This document shows, one piece after another, positions 45,128-54,598 of a stretch of 64,000 nucleotides of DNA. Made by a program: the position numbers and the translations under genes. Below the pieces are notes generated by a model. It searched no databases, was not told the origin of the DNA, and was given only the letters and a program-made list of their open reading frames with translations. This DNA comes from Pseudoxanthomonas sp. J35 (GTDB taxonomy: Bacteria > Pseudomonadota > Gammaproteobacteria > Xanthomonadales > Xanthomonadaceae): the NCBI RefSeq assembly GCF_000513995.1, contig NZ_AZVB01000008.1:94598-158597 (forward strand). Direction: 5' to 3'. Within the stretch, counting starts at the first letter, position 1; each line of letters opens with the position of its first letter.

Positions 45128-47434
45128 ATGGGACCGGGATCCATGCCAGCACAGACGGCTCCAAGGATGCCGCGGCTTTGCCCGCGTCCTGCCTTGCACC
45201 GTTGTGCCGCCCTGGTAATGGCATTGCATGCCTCGGCGTGGCCGCTGGCTGTCGCGGCAAAGGACGACCGGGACCTTTCCGGGTTCGAACATGCCGAGTG
45301 GACGGCCAGGCGCGGACTGCCTGGCCAGGTTTCGGAGCTGGCCCAGACCAGGGACGGTTTCCTGTGGCTTGCAAGCGGCCACACCCTGTTCCGGTTTGAT
45401 GGCATGACCTTCGAGCCGGTCCGCTCGAACGATGGCGAGCCGTTTCCGCGGGTGATGGCGCTGGCGGCACATCCCGACGGCTCGCTCTGGGCCGGCCTGC
45501 GCCGCGGCGGCCTGGCCAGGCTTGAGAACGGACAGGTGACGTCTTTCGGAGTCGCGCACGGCGTACCGGAGGGCGTTGTGCTTCCAGCGCTGCCGGGAGG
45601 GCGTCGATGAGCGCTTATCCCAGCCCATTGTCCACGATGGTCTTCGACCTGGATGGCGGACTCTGGATCGGCACGACCGGTGACGGCATCCGGTATGTCC
45701 CCTCGCCCGGCGGCAACGTTGCCGATGCGGACTCGACTCTCTTCGGCAGCGCCGAGGGGCTGAGTGGCGAGGTGGTGGGGGCTGCGCTCAGGGATCGCGA
45801 AGGCAACCTGTGGTTCGGAACCAATGCGGGACTGGGCCGCTTTCGCCAACCCGAGCTGGCCAAGGTCGGCTTTCCGGCGGCCGCCTACAACTTCGCGTTG
45901 GCCGTGGACTCCGAAGGCGCGGTGTGGGCCGGCTCGATGAGCCGGAATGCGATGCGCCTGACGCAGGCAGGACGGGTGAGCTCGCAGGTGCCGCCCCCGG
46001 TCACCGTGGCCCACCGCAATCCGCAAGGCGACGTCTGGCTGGCCGGGCCAACGGGCTTCTGGAAAACCCGTGGCAGCAGAGTCGAACCCGTGACCGGCCT
46101 GCCCCCGGGCATCGCATCGAACAGCGTCGTGCGTGCGCTGGTGGACGACGGCAAGGGAAGGTTGTGGGCTTCCCTGCACGATGAAGGCCTGTACCGCTGG
46201 CAGGCAGGTCGCTGGTCGCGGGAGCCGGTGCAAGGCCCCCTGCCCTCGCAGAAGATGCCGGTACGCGCCGTGCTCGACCGCGCAGGTCATCCCTGGTTCG
46301 GATACCGCGACATCAGGGGCCTCCACGGGCTGGTCGAGACGGTGACCGGCGAACTCTGCATGTGGACGACGGGCTTTTCCGTATCGAGGCCGGGCAGCTC
46401 GCGGGGTTCCTTCGCGATCCGGCTTACCTGGTCACCCCGAAGCGGCTCGGGCCCACCGAGCCGATGGCCGACGACTCCTGGCAGCTGCGCCCGCTACCGA
46501 CCGCGCTGTCCGGCGCTGACGGAAGCATCTGGATTGCCACCAGTGCAGGCGTACGCCGGGCAGACCCCCACCGCGTCGCCGCCGGACTGGCGCCCCCCGC
46601 GCCCCAGATCGTCTCGCTGCTCGGCGATGACAACGCGCCACTGGCCGGTCCAGAACCGGTCCTGCCCGCGCAGGTGCGCCGGGTCGCCATCGCCTATACC
46701 GCGCCGGGACTCAAGGCGCCCGAGATCCTGCAGTTCCGTTATCGCCTCCATGGCTACGACGACGACTGACATCATCCCGGGGGTTCGCGCGAGGCCACCT
46801 ACATCGCGGGCTTCCTCCGGGGCGATACGGGTTCGAGCTGGCGGCCGCCTACGGCGATGGGCCATGGAGCGAGCCGGCGAGCATCCATTTCGAGATACCG
46901 CCCGCGCTGCACCAGACCTGGCAGTTCATGGCCTTCTGCGCGCTTGTCGCCATCGCATTGCTGTGGGTCGCCTATCGTGCGAGGGTCCGGTACCTGGCCT
47001 CGCGGCTGCTGGCGCGGCTCGAGGTACAGCACCAGGAACGCGAGCGCATCGCCCGTGAACTGCACGACACCCTGCTGCAGGGCGTGCAGGGCCTGACGCT
47101 CCGGCTGCATAAGGCAGGGACCGGGTCATGGACCTTCGCCTGCCGCACTACCGCCCCGGGGCTCTGCTGGAATCCCTGGCAGCGATTGGTGCAGACCTGT
47201 CGGCGGTCCCCGGGATGCGATTCCGGGCGCTTGCAGGAACGCGCGCGCGCCGGACATTGGGGCGTCACCGGCATGCAGGAACGGGCCGGGAAGATGGGTG
47301 CCCGCCTGCGCATCTGGAGCCGCGAAGGCTCAGGCACGGAGATCGAGATCTGCCTGCCCTGGACGAGCATCCCCACCCGGGTCCGTCCGCACCGGCATCT
47401 GGTGCGCTGGCTCCAGCGGACACGCCGGGAATAG
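45128..47434 (+). pseudogene. two-component sensor kinase with propeller domain, multiply disrupted
   Basis: The pieces line up as a periplasmic sensor kinase of the HPK7-like class: a signal segment with AALVMALHASAWPLAVAAKD, propeller repeats (LWIGTTGDGIRYV, LWFGTNAGLGRF), a Y_Y_Y-like region (ILQFRYRLHGYDDD), a transmembrane helix, HisKA_3 with ERERIARELHDTLLQGVQGL, then part of a HATPase domain (GVTGMQERAGKMGARLRIWS and GSGTEIEICLP). Frameshifts occur near 45600 and 46345-46360, others near 46770-46900, and the region between the H box and the ATPase G box is largely missing. No intact kinase can be made. Confidence 0.85.
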
Positions 47435-47604
47435 CGCTCCAACCACTAGCCCCGCCGCGCTTGCCGCGAGCGCAAGCGCGATTGCAGTAGCGCGTCCGCC
47501 GGAATGACCCGCGCCCGGACCTCGCCGGGCGCACGTAATCCGTTGGCCCCCGGCCTACGTGGCAAGAGCCTGCCGGCGACCGGCCGCCAGATGCACCCCA
47601 GCGG

Positions 47605-47949
47605 TCAGATCGCCGCCGTCACCACGATCTCGACCTTCCATTCCGGGCGCGCCAGCCTGGCCTGCACGGTGGCGCGGGGTGGCGTGTGGCCCGGAACCAC
47701 CCACTCGTCCCAGGCGTGGTTCATGCCCTGGAAGTCGGCGATGTCGGCCAGGAAGATCTCCGCGCGCAGGATCTTCGATTTGTCGGTGCCCGCCTGGGCC
47801 AGCAGCGCGTCGATCGCTTCCAGCACCTCGCGGGTCTGGCCGACGATGTCCTTGGTCGGGTCCTCCGGCACCTGGCCGGCCAGATAGGCCACGCCGTTGT
47901 GGATGGCCATCTCCGACAGGCGCGGGCCAACCTCGAAACGCTGGATCAT
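47605..47949 (-). CDS. RidA/YjgF-family protein
   Basis: This 114-residue protein was started at the ATG at 47949. Family features: NGVAYLAGQVPEDPTKDIVG, DKSKILRAEIFLADIADFQG, and the C-terminal PRATVQARLARPEWKVEIVV with the Arg of the RidA active site. RidA-type enzymes hydrolyse reactive enamine/imine intermediates from pyridoxal-phosphate enzymes and protect the cell. Some members instead act in other pathways, so the exact substrate is uncertain. It marks the start of normal chromosomal genes. Confidence 0.9.
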   Translation of the reverse strand: MIQRFEVGPRLSEMAIHNGVAYLAGQVPEDPTKDIVGQTREVLEAIDALLAQAGTDKSKILRAEIFLADIADFQGMNHAWDEWVVPGHTPPRATVQARLARPEWKVEIVVTAAI

Positions 47950-48209
47950 GGGTAACTCCTGAATAGGGATGCGATAGCGAGCGCAGCATACAACGCCGCG
48001 CTCCGGCGGTTCCGGCGTGCCTCCGATTCCCTGCCCCGGACGCCGGTGTCCCACGCGGTTGCGCCACGAACCGGCGCCGGCCAGGGCGCGCGCGGAATTG
48101 CCCGAAGTTGCGCTTCCGACCAATGGGGTACGCGGCACTGCCGGCCTTCAGCCAGCAGCGAGGCAAGCGGCATAGACTGGCGGTGCAGACAGGCATTCGG
48201 GAGGTTGCC

Positions 48210-49352
48210 ATGTTCGCAAGCCTGACCCTCGCGGCGACCCTGGCGCTGGCCCCGACCTCGCCGGCCTCGCCCTTGCCCGACATCACCGATATCCCCTCCG
48301 TACCCGTCACGCCCATCGCGCCGTTGACCATGGAACAGGTCATGGCGGTGCCGGAAGAACTGCGCGCCGAGGTCCGCAAACGCGTCGTCGAACCCGGCGG
48401 CGGTTCGCGCAGCCGCAAGCTGGACCTGCTGGCGGCCTACGTGTTCGGCGACGACGGTCTGGCCCTGGTTTACGACAACGACTACACCCGCACCGTCTCC
48501 GAGGTGTACCGGGACCGCAAGGCCAACTGCCTGTCCTTCACCCTGCTGTTCGTGGCCCTGGCGCGCGAGGCCGGGCTGGATGCGCAGGTCCAGGAAGTGG
48601 GCGAAGTGCTGGCCTGGTACCAGGACGAAGGGGTGATCTACAACGCCAACCACGTCAACGTCGGCGTGCGCACCGGCGCGCAATGGCAGGTGGTGGACGT
48701 GGACACCAACATCCTGGCGGCGCGCAACCGTCCGTTCGGGGTCGACGACCGCCGCGCCCTGGCCCATTTCCACAACAACCGCGGCGCCGAGCTGATGGCC
48801 GACGGCGACCTGGCCTCCGCCCGTCTCGCCCTGCTGGCCGCCCTGCAGGACGACCCGGAATTCGTCCCGGCCTGGAACAACTACGGCGTGCTGCTGCTGC
48901 GCATGGGCGACGCCAGGGCCGCCGAGCACGCGTACCTGACCGGCCTGCGGCACAAGCGCGAACACGCGGCCACGCTGAGCAACCTGGTCTCGCTGTACCG
49001 CCGCACCGGCGACGAACGCCAGCAGCGCCGTTACGAGTGGCGGCTGGACCGGGTGCAGCGCACCGATCCGTTCCACCAGTTCATGCTGGCCCTGGAATGC
49101 GAGCACAACGCCAACTACGAGTGCGCGATCACCCGCTACCGGCGCGCGATCGCGCTGCAGGGCGAGGAACACCAGTTCCACTTCGGGCTGGCACGCGTGT
49201 ATTTTCTCTCCGGCGACCTGGGCGCGGCCCAGCGCGAACTGGGCCGCGCACTCAACCTCGGCGACAACGACAAGGTGCGCAGCGTGTACAAGCAGAAGCT
49301 GGACAGCCTGCGGCGCTGGCGCGAACAGGCCTCGACCCGGCTGCAACACTGA
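48210..49352 (+). CDS. transglutaminase-like protein with TPR repeats
   Basis: This 380-residue protein was started at an ATG after CGGGAGGTTGCC. The signal peptide is MFASLTLAATLALAPTSPA. A transglutaminase-like domain follows with the Cys in DRKANCLSFTLLFVALAR (about residues 100-120) and ANHVNVGV containing the His. The C-terminal part has several TPR units (FVPAWNNYGVLLLRMGDARA, HFGLARVYFLSGDLGAAQRE). The Cys-His pair suggests a papain-like hydrolase or peptidoglycan/protein-binding role. Periplasmic, function unknown. Confidence 0.82.
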   Translation: MFASLTLAATLALAPTSPASPLPDITDIPSVPVTPIAPLTMEQVMAVPEELRAEVRKRVVEPGGGSRSRKLDLLAAYVFGDDGLALVYDNDYTRTVSEVYRDRKANCLSFTLLFVALAREAGLDAQVQEVGEVLAWYQDEGVIYNANHVNVGVRTGAQWQVVDVDTNILAARNRPFGVDDRRALAHFHNNRGAELMADGDLASARLALLAALQDDPEFVPAWNNYGVLLLRMGDARAAEHAYLTGLRHKREHAATLSNLVSLYRRTGDERQQRRYEWRLDRVQRTDPFHQFMLALECEHNANYECAITRYRRAIALQGEEHQFHFGLARVYFLSGDLGAAQRELGRALNLGDNDKVRSVYKQKLDSLRRWREQASTRLQH

Positions 49353-49360
49353 GGACAGGG

Positions 49361-49591
49361 ATGACCGATACGCTCGAGTTCGAACTGGAAGGCGACTACG
49401 TCGAACTCAACCAGCTGCTCAAGCTGGCCGGGCTGTGCGACAGCGGCGGCGCCGGCAAGCAGCTGGTCGCCGCGGGCCTGGTCCGTGTGGATGGCGAGGT
49501 CGAGTGGCGCAAGACCTGCAAGATCCGCGAGGGCCAGCGCGTCGAACTGGACGGCACCACGATCCACGTCGTTGCCGCGCCCGTCGGCTGA
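49361..49591 (+). CDS. S4-domain RNA-binding protein (YbcJ-like)
   Basis: This 76-residue protein consists of an S4 RNA-binding domain: YVELNQLLKLAGLCDSGGAG, KQLVAAGLVRVDGEVEWRKT and KIREGQRVELDGTTIHVV. The YbcJ-like group is known for this length and sequence. It starts 8 bp after the TPR gene stop. Expected to bind structured RNA, perhaps in the ribosome; no specific partner can be given. Confidence 0.88.
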   Translation: MTDTLEFELEGDYVELNQLLKLAGLCDSGGAGKQLVAAGLVRVDGEVEWRKTCKIREGQRVELDGTTIHVVAAPVG

Positions 49592-49721
49592 CCCTGCCCT
49601 CCTCCGGGGCGACTCCTGACTCCACTGCCCATGCTTCGCTACCCGGGCATGGACCGCCCACTCGCCCTTAGAATGCCAGCCAAGCGGCGCCAACGCCGCG
49701 GGAACGACGGGACGAGGACGG

Positions 49722-50336
49722 ATGAAGCAGGCGTTGCCCACCTGGATACGTGACTGGCTGGACGTGATCGTGCCGGTCGGCGAGGTCGTGCTGGTGCTGT
49801 TGGGCGCATGGCTGCTGCAGCGCCTGGTGCGCTCCCTGGTCGTCCGCCTGGGCAACACCCGTGGCCTGCCGCGGGAAATGGCCACGGTGATGCGCCGCGT
49901 ATCGGCGACGTTGATCAGCTTCGGCGCGGTGCTCCTGGTTCTGGATCGCCTGGGCGTGTCCGGGACGGTGCTGTGGACCGCCTTCACCAGTTTCGCCGCC
50001 GTCGGCGCGGTGGCGTTCTTCGCCGCGTGGAGCGTGCTGTCGAACATCTTCTGCGCGGTGCTGATATTCAGCACCCGGCTGTTCCGCCTCAGCGACTACG
50101 TCGAGGTGCTGGAGAACGGCGAGAAGCCCGGGCTCAAGGGCCGGGTCGTGGACATCAACCTGATCTACAGCACGCTGCAGGAAGTCGGTCCCGACGCCAG
50201 GGACGCCGGAAGCGTGCTGCAGGTGCCCAACAGCATGTTCTTCCAGCGCACCGTGCGGCGCTGGCGCGGGACCACGGTTCCAGCGAAGTGGCTGGATACG
50301 CCGGCCGCCAACGCGGCCTCGCAGGAGAGCCGCTGA
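49722..50336 (+). CDS. MscS-family mechanosensitive channel
   Basis: This 204-residue protein has three hydrophobic segments (VIVPVGEVVLVLLGAWLL, LISFGAVLLVLDRLGV, and the pore-like TAFTSFAAVGAVAFFAAW). The MscS beta domain follows: LSNIFCAVLIFSTRLFRLSD, VEVLENGEKPGLKGRVVDIN, VLQVPNSMFF. It is shorter than E. coli MscS (286), with a reduced C-terminal domain. It should open under membrane tension. Confidence 0.88.
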   Translation: MKQALPTWIRDWLDVIVPVGEVVLVLLGAWLLQRLVRSLVVRLGNTRGLPREMATVMRRVSATLISFGAVLLVLDRLGVSGTVLWTAFTSFAAVGAVAFFAAWSVLSNIFCAVLIFSTRLFRLSDYVEVLENGEKPGLKGRVVDINLIYSTLQEVGPDARDAGSVLQVPNSMFFQRTVRRWRGTTVPAKWLDTPAANAASQESR

Positions 50337-50357
50337 GCGCGAAGCCGGATCGGGCAC

Positions 50358-50621
50358 TCAGCGCAGCTGGCTGTCCTTGCTGCCGCGGCGGTTGTAGGCG
50401 CTGAACGAGGCCTCCTCGTCGTGCGCTTCCTGGCAGGGCACGCACAGGCGCACCCCGGGCATGGCCCGGCGCCGTGCCAGCGGGATCGGCGCGTCGCATT
50501 CCTCGCATCGCTCCAGCCCCGGCCCCTGCGGCAGCTGCCGGCGCGCGCGTTCCACCGCGTCCTTCACCGTCGCGTCGATCTGGTCGTTGACCGCGCCGTC
50601 GCCTGCCCAGCCTGTCGCCAT
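50358..50621 (-). CDS. DksA/TraR-type zinc-finger protein
   Basis: This 87-residue protein was started at an ATG at 50621. It has a coiled-coil N-terminus (IDATVKDAVERARRQL) and a four-Cys zinc finger (RCEECDAPIP, CVPCQEA). The TraR/DksA C4-type group (prokaryotic DksA/TraR) interacts with RNA polymerase. The length matches the small TraR-like forms. The zinc ligands look complete. Confidence 0.88.
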   Translation of the reverse strand: MATGWAGDGAVNDQIDATVKDAVERARRQLPQGPGLERCEECDAPIPLARRRAMPGVRLCVPCQEAHDEEASFSAYNRRGSKDSQLR

Positions 50622-50676
50622 GTCCGTCCTCCAGCCCTCACTCTCCCTGACAGCATGTGGCCGCCGGGAGGGGGTT

Positions 50677-51450
50677 TCAACCTGCCCTGCTCCGTCCGGA
50701 ACGGCTTCCCGTCCCGGCCTTGCGTGCCTTTCCGCCAGCGGCCGTCTTCCCTGGACCGCGCGCCGGACCGTCGCCGGCGACCTTGCGACCACCCGAGGTA
50801 CGGGTTGTCGCGCGGACCGTGCCGGTGGACGCCTTCTTCGCTGCTTTCGCCGGAGCCTTGCGCGCGGCCTTGGCGATGGCGGCCTTCTTTGCGGTCGCCT
50901 TCCGCGCCCCTCCCGCCTTCCCTGCCCGGCTGCGGCTGTCCGCCTTCTTCGCCGGTGCCATCCGCAGCTGGCCGCTGTCGCCCATGGCCGAATCGTCCTT
51001 GCGCACCCGCGAGACGACGAAGGCGATGGCCTTGCCCAGCAGGGTCGACGGACCGTCCCAGTATTCGACCGTGTGCACGGTGACCTTGATGAGGGCCAGG
51101 TCCGGATCGGTGCGCCCGCCCGGGAAGAACGCCTTCATCGCGTCGTTCCAGTAGGCATCGATCAGCGCCTGCTCGTCGATCGCCTCGGCGGTGCCGGCCA
51201 CCGACAGGTAGACGTTGCGCTCCTTCGAGGCGTAGGCGACGTTGACCTTCGGGTTGCGCCGGATCTCGTCGACCTTGGCGCTGGAGCGGCGGGTGAAGAA
51301 CCACAGCACCTTGCCGTCGAACTCGGCCTCCTGGGTGCTCAGTGGCCGACTCACCGGGAAGCCGTCCTCGCCCCAGGTGGTGAACATCGCGATGTCGATG
51401 CCCTTGATCAGGCCACGCAGTTGTTCGCGCTTCTCGGTGGCGGTGGCCAT
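50677..51450 (-). CDS. pyridoxamine-phosphate-oxidase-like stress protein with lysine-rich histone-like tail
   Basis: This 257-residue protein has two parts. Residues 1-165 are a flavin-type beta-barrel of the general stress protein 26 family (FTTWGEDGFPVSRPLSTQEA, GKVLWFFTRRSSAKVDEIRR, VEYWDGPSTLLGKAIAFVVS). Residues 170-257 are low-complexity and rich in Ala, Lys, Arg and Gly (ATAKKAAIAKAARKAPAKAA), resembling AlgP or histone H1 C-terminal tails that bind DNA. The frame is intact and ends in GRSRAG. A DNA- or RNA-binding stress enzyme is plausible. Confidence 0.85.
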   Translation of the reverse strand: MATATEKREQLRGLIKGIDIAMFTTWGEDGFPVSRPLSTQEAEFDGKVLWFFTRRSSAKVDEIRRNPKVNVAYASKERNVYLSVAGTAEAIDEQALIDAYWNDAMKAFFPGGRTDPDLALIKVTVHTVEYWDGPSTLLGKAIAFVVSRVRKDDSAMGDSGQLRMAPAKKADSRSRAGKAGGARKATAKKAAIAKAARKAPAKAAKKASTGTVRATTRTSGGRKVAGDGPARGPGKTAAGGKARKAGTGSRSGRSRAG

Positions 51451-51599
51451 GTCCTTCCTCGCTGGCGTTGGATCGCAGGTCGCGATGCCGTGACGCTAGC
51501 GGGACGGATGGCGATCCGCCGTGAAGGAGCCACGGCCGGTTGCGACGGCCGGACGGATGCCGGCGCGCGGTTCACCCCGCACGCCGGCCATGACGAAGC

Positions 51600-52739
51600 T
51601 CAGGCCCGCCCGGTACGCGTGCCGCGCTGGTGCCACGCGGCCAACAGCTCGGCCTCGCGCTCGCGGCTGATGCCTGCGCGCAGCTTGGCCTGGCGTTCGG
51701 CCGGCAGCTTGCCGAACCAGTCCATCAGGTCGGCGATGGTGGTCTCCAGCGGACGGAAGGTCAGGCCGGCGGCAACGGCGCGTGCGTTGCTGACCTGGCC
51801 GTACCCACCGTAAGGGCCCTCGTTGCGCGGCACCCAGATCGGCAGCTCGATCTGCTTCTCCTCGACGAAGGCGCTGTCGACATGGGTAAAGCGCGGCTGC
51901 CCGCCGGTGGCCTTGCGGCTGGCCTCGAGCATCGCGTCCATGGTCAGCGCGTCGCGCGGGCCGCAGGCGTTGAAGGTGCCGAAGGTGCGGTTCTCGGCCA
52001 GGCGGATCATCCACTCGCCCAGGTCGCGGCCGTCGATCACCTGGATCGGATCCTTGCCGTCGCCGGGCACCAGCATCTCGCCGCCCTGCGCCACGCGGTG
52101 CGGCCAGTAGGTGAAGCGGTCGGTCTCGTCGCGCGGGCCGACGATGTAGCCCGGACGCACGATGGTCACCGCCTTGCCGAACTGGCGGAACGCCTCGGCC
52201 TCGCTCAGCGCCTTGAGCGGACCGTACAGGTTCTCCATGTCGGCGATCAGGGTCTGCCGGGTCTCGGCCATCGCGTCCTTGCCGCGATACTGGGCCAGCG
52301 GCGCGTCCTCGTCGATGCCCGGCTTGCTGCCGTCGGCGTAGACCGAGATGGTCGAGATGAACAGGTAGTGGCCGACGTTGCCGGCCAGCACCTGGCCGGC
52401 GTCGCGCACCCACGACGGCAGGCTGGTCGGGTTGTCGATACACACGTCCCAGGCGCGGCCCTTGAGCGCGGACAGGTCGCCGGTCTCGCGGTCGCCGTGC
52501 AGCTGCTCGACCTCGCCCGGCCATTCCGGCGAAGGCCGCTTGCCGCGGTTGAACAGCGTGACCTGGTGGCCGCGGGCCAGCGCGTACTGGACCTGGAACG
52601 GGCCGGTGAAGCCGGTGCCGCCGAGGATCAGGATGCGCAGCGGACGCGCGGCGCGGGCGATCGGCGCCCACGACGGCAGCGCGGCGCTGGCGGCGGCCAG
52701 CGCGCCGATACGGAGCAGGTCACGACGGGTGGTGCGCAT
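51600..52739 (-). CDS. secreted (Tat) NAD-dependent epimerase/dehydratase
   Basis: This 379-residue protein begins with a twin-arginine signal (MRTTRRDLLRIGALAAASAA). The Rossmann start is LRILILGGTGFTGPFQVQYA with the GGTGFTG nucleotide motif. It is an extended short-chain dehydrogenase with a partly atypical active site (ISVYADGSKPGIDED where YxxxK is usual). The Tat signal implies export of a folded, cofactor-loaded enzyme. The reaction and substrate are unknown. Confidence 0.87.
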   Translation of the reverse strand: MRTTRRDLLRIGALAAASAALPSWAPIARAARPLRILILGGTGFTGPFQVQYALARGHQVTLFNRGKRPSPEWPGEVEQLHGDRETGDLSALKGRAWDVCIDNPTSLPSWVRDAGQVLAGNVGHYLFISTISVYADGSKPGIDEDAPLAQYRGKDAMAETRQTLIADMENLYGPLKALSEAEAFRQFGKAVTIVRPGYIVGPRDETDRFTYWPHRVAQGGEMLVPGDGKDPIQVIDGRDLGEWMIRLAENRTFGTFNACGPRDALTMDAMLEASRKATGGQPRFTHVDSAFVEEKQIELPIWVPRNEGPYGGYGQVSNARAVAAGLTFRPLETTIADLMDWFGKLPAERQAKLRAGISREREAELLAAWHQRGTRTGRA

Positions 52740-53003
52740 GGGTCTCTCCTGTCTGCGGGATCAGCCCCAGGCGGGCCGCCCTATCGACGGGATTGAAGCA
52801 CCGGGCCCCGTACTGGCGCCCATGATGAAAGTCGGGGGGCCGCCCGGCACGCCTTCCGGCCAAGGCGCCAACGCCCGGCGTTGCGGCCGCCACCTTCAGG
52901 CATGGCGGTACGTCACTGGCCGGAGCGACAACGCGGACCGGGGATCGTGGTCGACCGGCTCGACCTGGCGCTGCGCGGCCGCGCCCGGGCGCGGCCGGGG
53001 CCT

Positions 53004-53342
53004 TCAGGCCTTGCGCAGGAAGATGGTCTTGAGCACCAGGCCCTTGATCTTGTCCGAGTTGCCCTCGATGTGCTCGGGGTCGTCCTCGACCAGGCGGATG
53101 TTGCGGATCACCGTGCCCTGCTTGAGCGGGATCGAAGAGCCCTTGACCTTGAGGTCCTTGATCACGACCACCGAATCGCCGGCGGACAGCACGTTGCCGT
53201 TGCTGTCGCGCACCACCACGCCGCCTTCAGCCGCCTCGGCCACGGAGGACCATTCGTGGCCGCATTCCGGGCAGATCCAGAGCGCGCCATCGGCGTAGAC
53301 ATTCTCAAGCCCGCATTGCGGGCAGGCGGGGAAATCGGCCAT
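53004..53342 (-). CDS. yjdM: YjdM/PhnA-type zinc-ribbon protein
   Basis: This 112-residue protein has an N-terminal zinc ribbon (CPQCGLENVY, CPECGHEW) and a C-terminal PhnA-like beta domain (DSNGNVLSAGDSVVVIKDLK, VKGSSIPLKQGTVIRNIRLV, IEGNSDKIKGLVLKT). The annotation as alkylphosphonate utilisation protein is historic; the family is better called YjdM with unknown molecular role. Full length. Confidence 0.93.
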   Translation of the reverse strand: MADFPACPQCGLENVYADGALWICPECGHEWSSVAEAAEGGVVVRDSNGNVLSAGDSVVVIKDLKVKGSSIPLKQGTVIRNIRLVEDDPEHIEGNSDKIKGLVLKTIFLRKA

Positions 53343-53407
53343 GCGTGGCGGTCCGTTCTATGGGGCCGCGCATTTTAACCGACGCCTGCGTACGGCTGGC
53401 AGCCGGC

Positions 53408-53893
53408 TCAGTCCGGCTCGCCCGGCGGCGGCATCCACGCCGGACGCGCGCAACCCTGGATCGGCGCGCCGCCGTCGATGACCAGCGTGCCGGTGAACGG
53501 GAACGACGCGCCCGCCATCGAGTCCTGGCACGGTTCCTCGGTCACGCGGAGCTCGACCTTGCCAGAGGCATCGTTGGCCACGACGGTGCGCGTGCCTTCG
53601 GTGAGCACGCTGCTGACCACGTCCAGTTGCCGCTGGCCTTCGATGCCGCTCAACGCCAGCTCCGGTCCATCGGTGCGCGCCTGCCAGAACGGTTCGTTGG
53701 TGAGCAGGACCAGTTCGTCCTGCAGCGAAGGCGTGCGTTCGCCGGCGGCGGCGCTCGCGTCCACTGGCGCGGCAGGCGCGGTAACGCCCTGCTCCCCTGG
53801 AACCGGAGCCTCCTGGTCGCGGCCGCACGCGGCCAGGGCCAGGCAAATGGCGCCTGCGAGGATCGGCGGGAAGGCGGAGAGTGACGTGCGCAT
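53408..53893 (-). CDS. COG3650-type lipoprotein
   Basis: This 161-residue protein has a signal and lipobox (ALAACG). After a linker with many Ala and Pro, the mature part resembles COG3650/MliC-like periplasmic proteins: NEPFWQARTDGPELALSGIE, and Cys-containing EEPCQDSMAGASFPFTG and GCARPAW, allowing one disulfide bond. Function unknown, but related proteins are involved in envelope stress or lysozyme inhibition. Confidence 0.72.
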   Translation of the reverse strand: MRTSLSAFPPILAGAICLALAACGRDQEAPVPGEQGVTAPAAPVDASAAAGERTPSLQDELVLLTNEPFWQARTDGPELALSGIEGQRQLDVVSSVLTEGTRTVVANDASGKVELRVTEEPCQDSMAGASFPFTGTLVIDGGAPIQGCARPAWMPPPGEPD

Positions 53894-53938
53894 CGTGCTT
53901 CTCCTCTTGCGGTTGCGGCAAAGGCCGCGTGTGCGCCC

Positions 53939-54499
53939 TCAGGGCGATCCCAGGGTATGCGCCTCGCGTACCAGCTCGTCGACGGGATAACCCAGGGCGC
54001 CCAGCTGTTCGACCAGCCTGGCATAGAGCTGCGCATCCATCTCCGGTTCGCGCGCCAGGATCCACAGATGGTCGCGGTCCGGGCCGCCCACCACCGCCCA
54101 CTGGTAGTCCGGGTCGACGGCGAGCACCCAGTACGGCGCCCAGGTCATCGGCAGCCACGTGGTCCATTTCGGCGCGAAGGTCACCCGCAGCGAACCCGGG
54201 TTGCCCGGCACCGGCTCGGCCACGCCCAGCGCTTCCATGCGCTTGCCCTTCGCGGTGGTGCAGGCGTTGAGCACCTCGATGTTGCCGTCTTCCTGCAGCG
54301 TGTAGCGGGCCGTGGTGTCGCTGACGCACTTGCGCTGGAAGAAGAACGGCAGGTGCGCGACCTGGTACCACTGGCCGGCATAGCGCCCCAGGTCCAACAC
54401 CGGCACCGGCATGTTGCGGGTGATTTCCTGCGATGCGGCAGGGCCAGGCAGCGACAGCAGGGAGCACAGCAGGACGGCGGGGAGCAGGTTCAGGCGCAT
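53939..54499 (-). CDS. blc: bacterial lipocalin (Blc-like)
   Basis: This 186-residue protein was started at an ATG at 54499 (a TTG at 54520 would add seven residues). The signal peptide ends near GPAASQ. The lipocalin motif is DLGRYAGQWYQVAHLPFFFQ (GxW motif), with further family strands (TARYTLQEDGNIEVLNACTT, YWVLAVDPDYQWAVVGGPDR) and the conserved LWILAREP with Arg. There is no lipobox, unlike E. coli Blc, so the protein is probably soluble in the periplasm. It binds fatty acids or lysophospholipids. Confidence 0.88.
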   Translation of the reverse strand: MRLNLLPAVLLCSLLSLPGPAASQEITRNMPVPVLDLGRYAGQWYQVAHLPFFFQRKCVSDTTARYTLQEDGNIEVLNACTTAKGKRMEALGVAEPVPGNPGSLRVTFAPKWTTWLPMTWAPYWVLAVDPDYQWAVVGGPDRDHLWILAREPEMDAQLYARLVEQLGALGYPVDELVREAHTLGSP

Positions 54500-54598
54500 G
54501 CAACGGTTCACGTAACTCAAGGTGGTGCGACCCTGACACCGCCGGCGTTAGTACGCCGTCGTGGCGGCCAGGGCTGCTTCAGCGTGCGGAAAGCGTCC

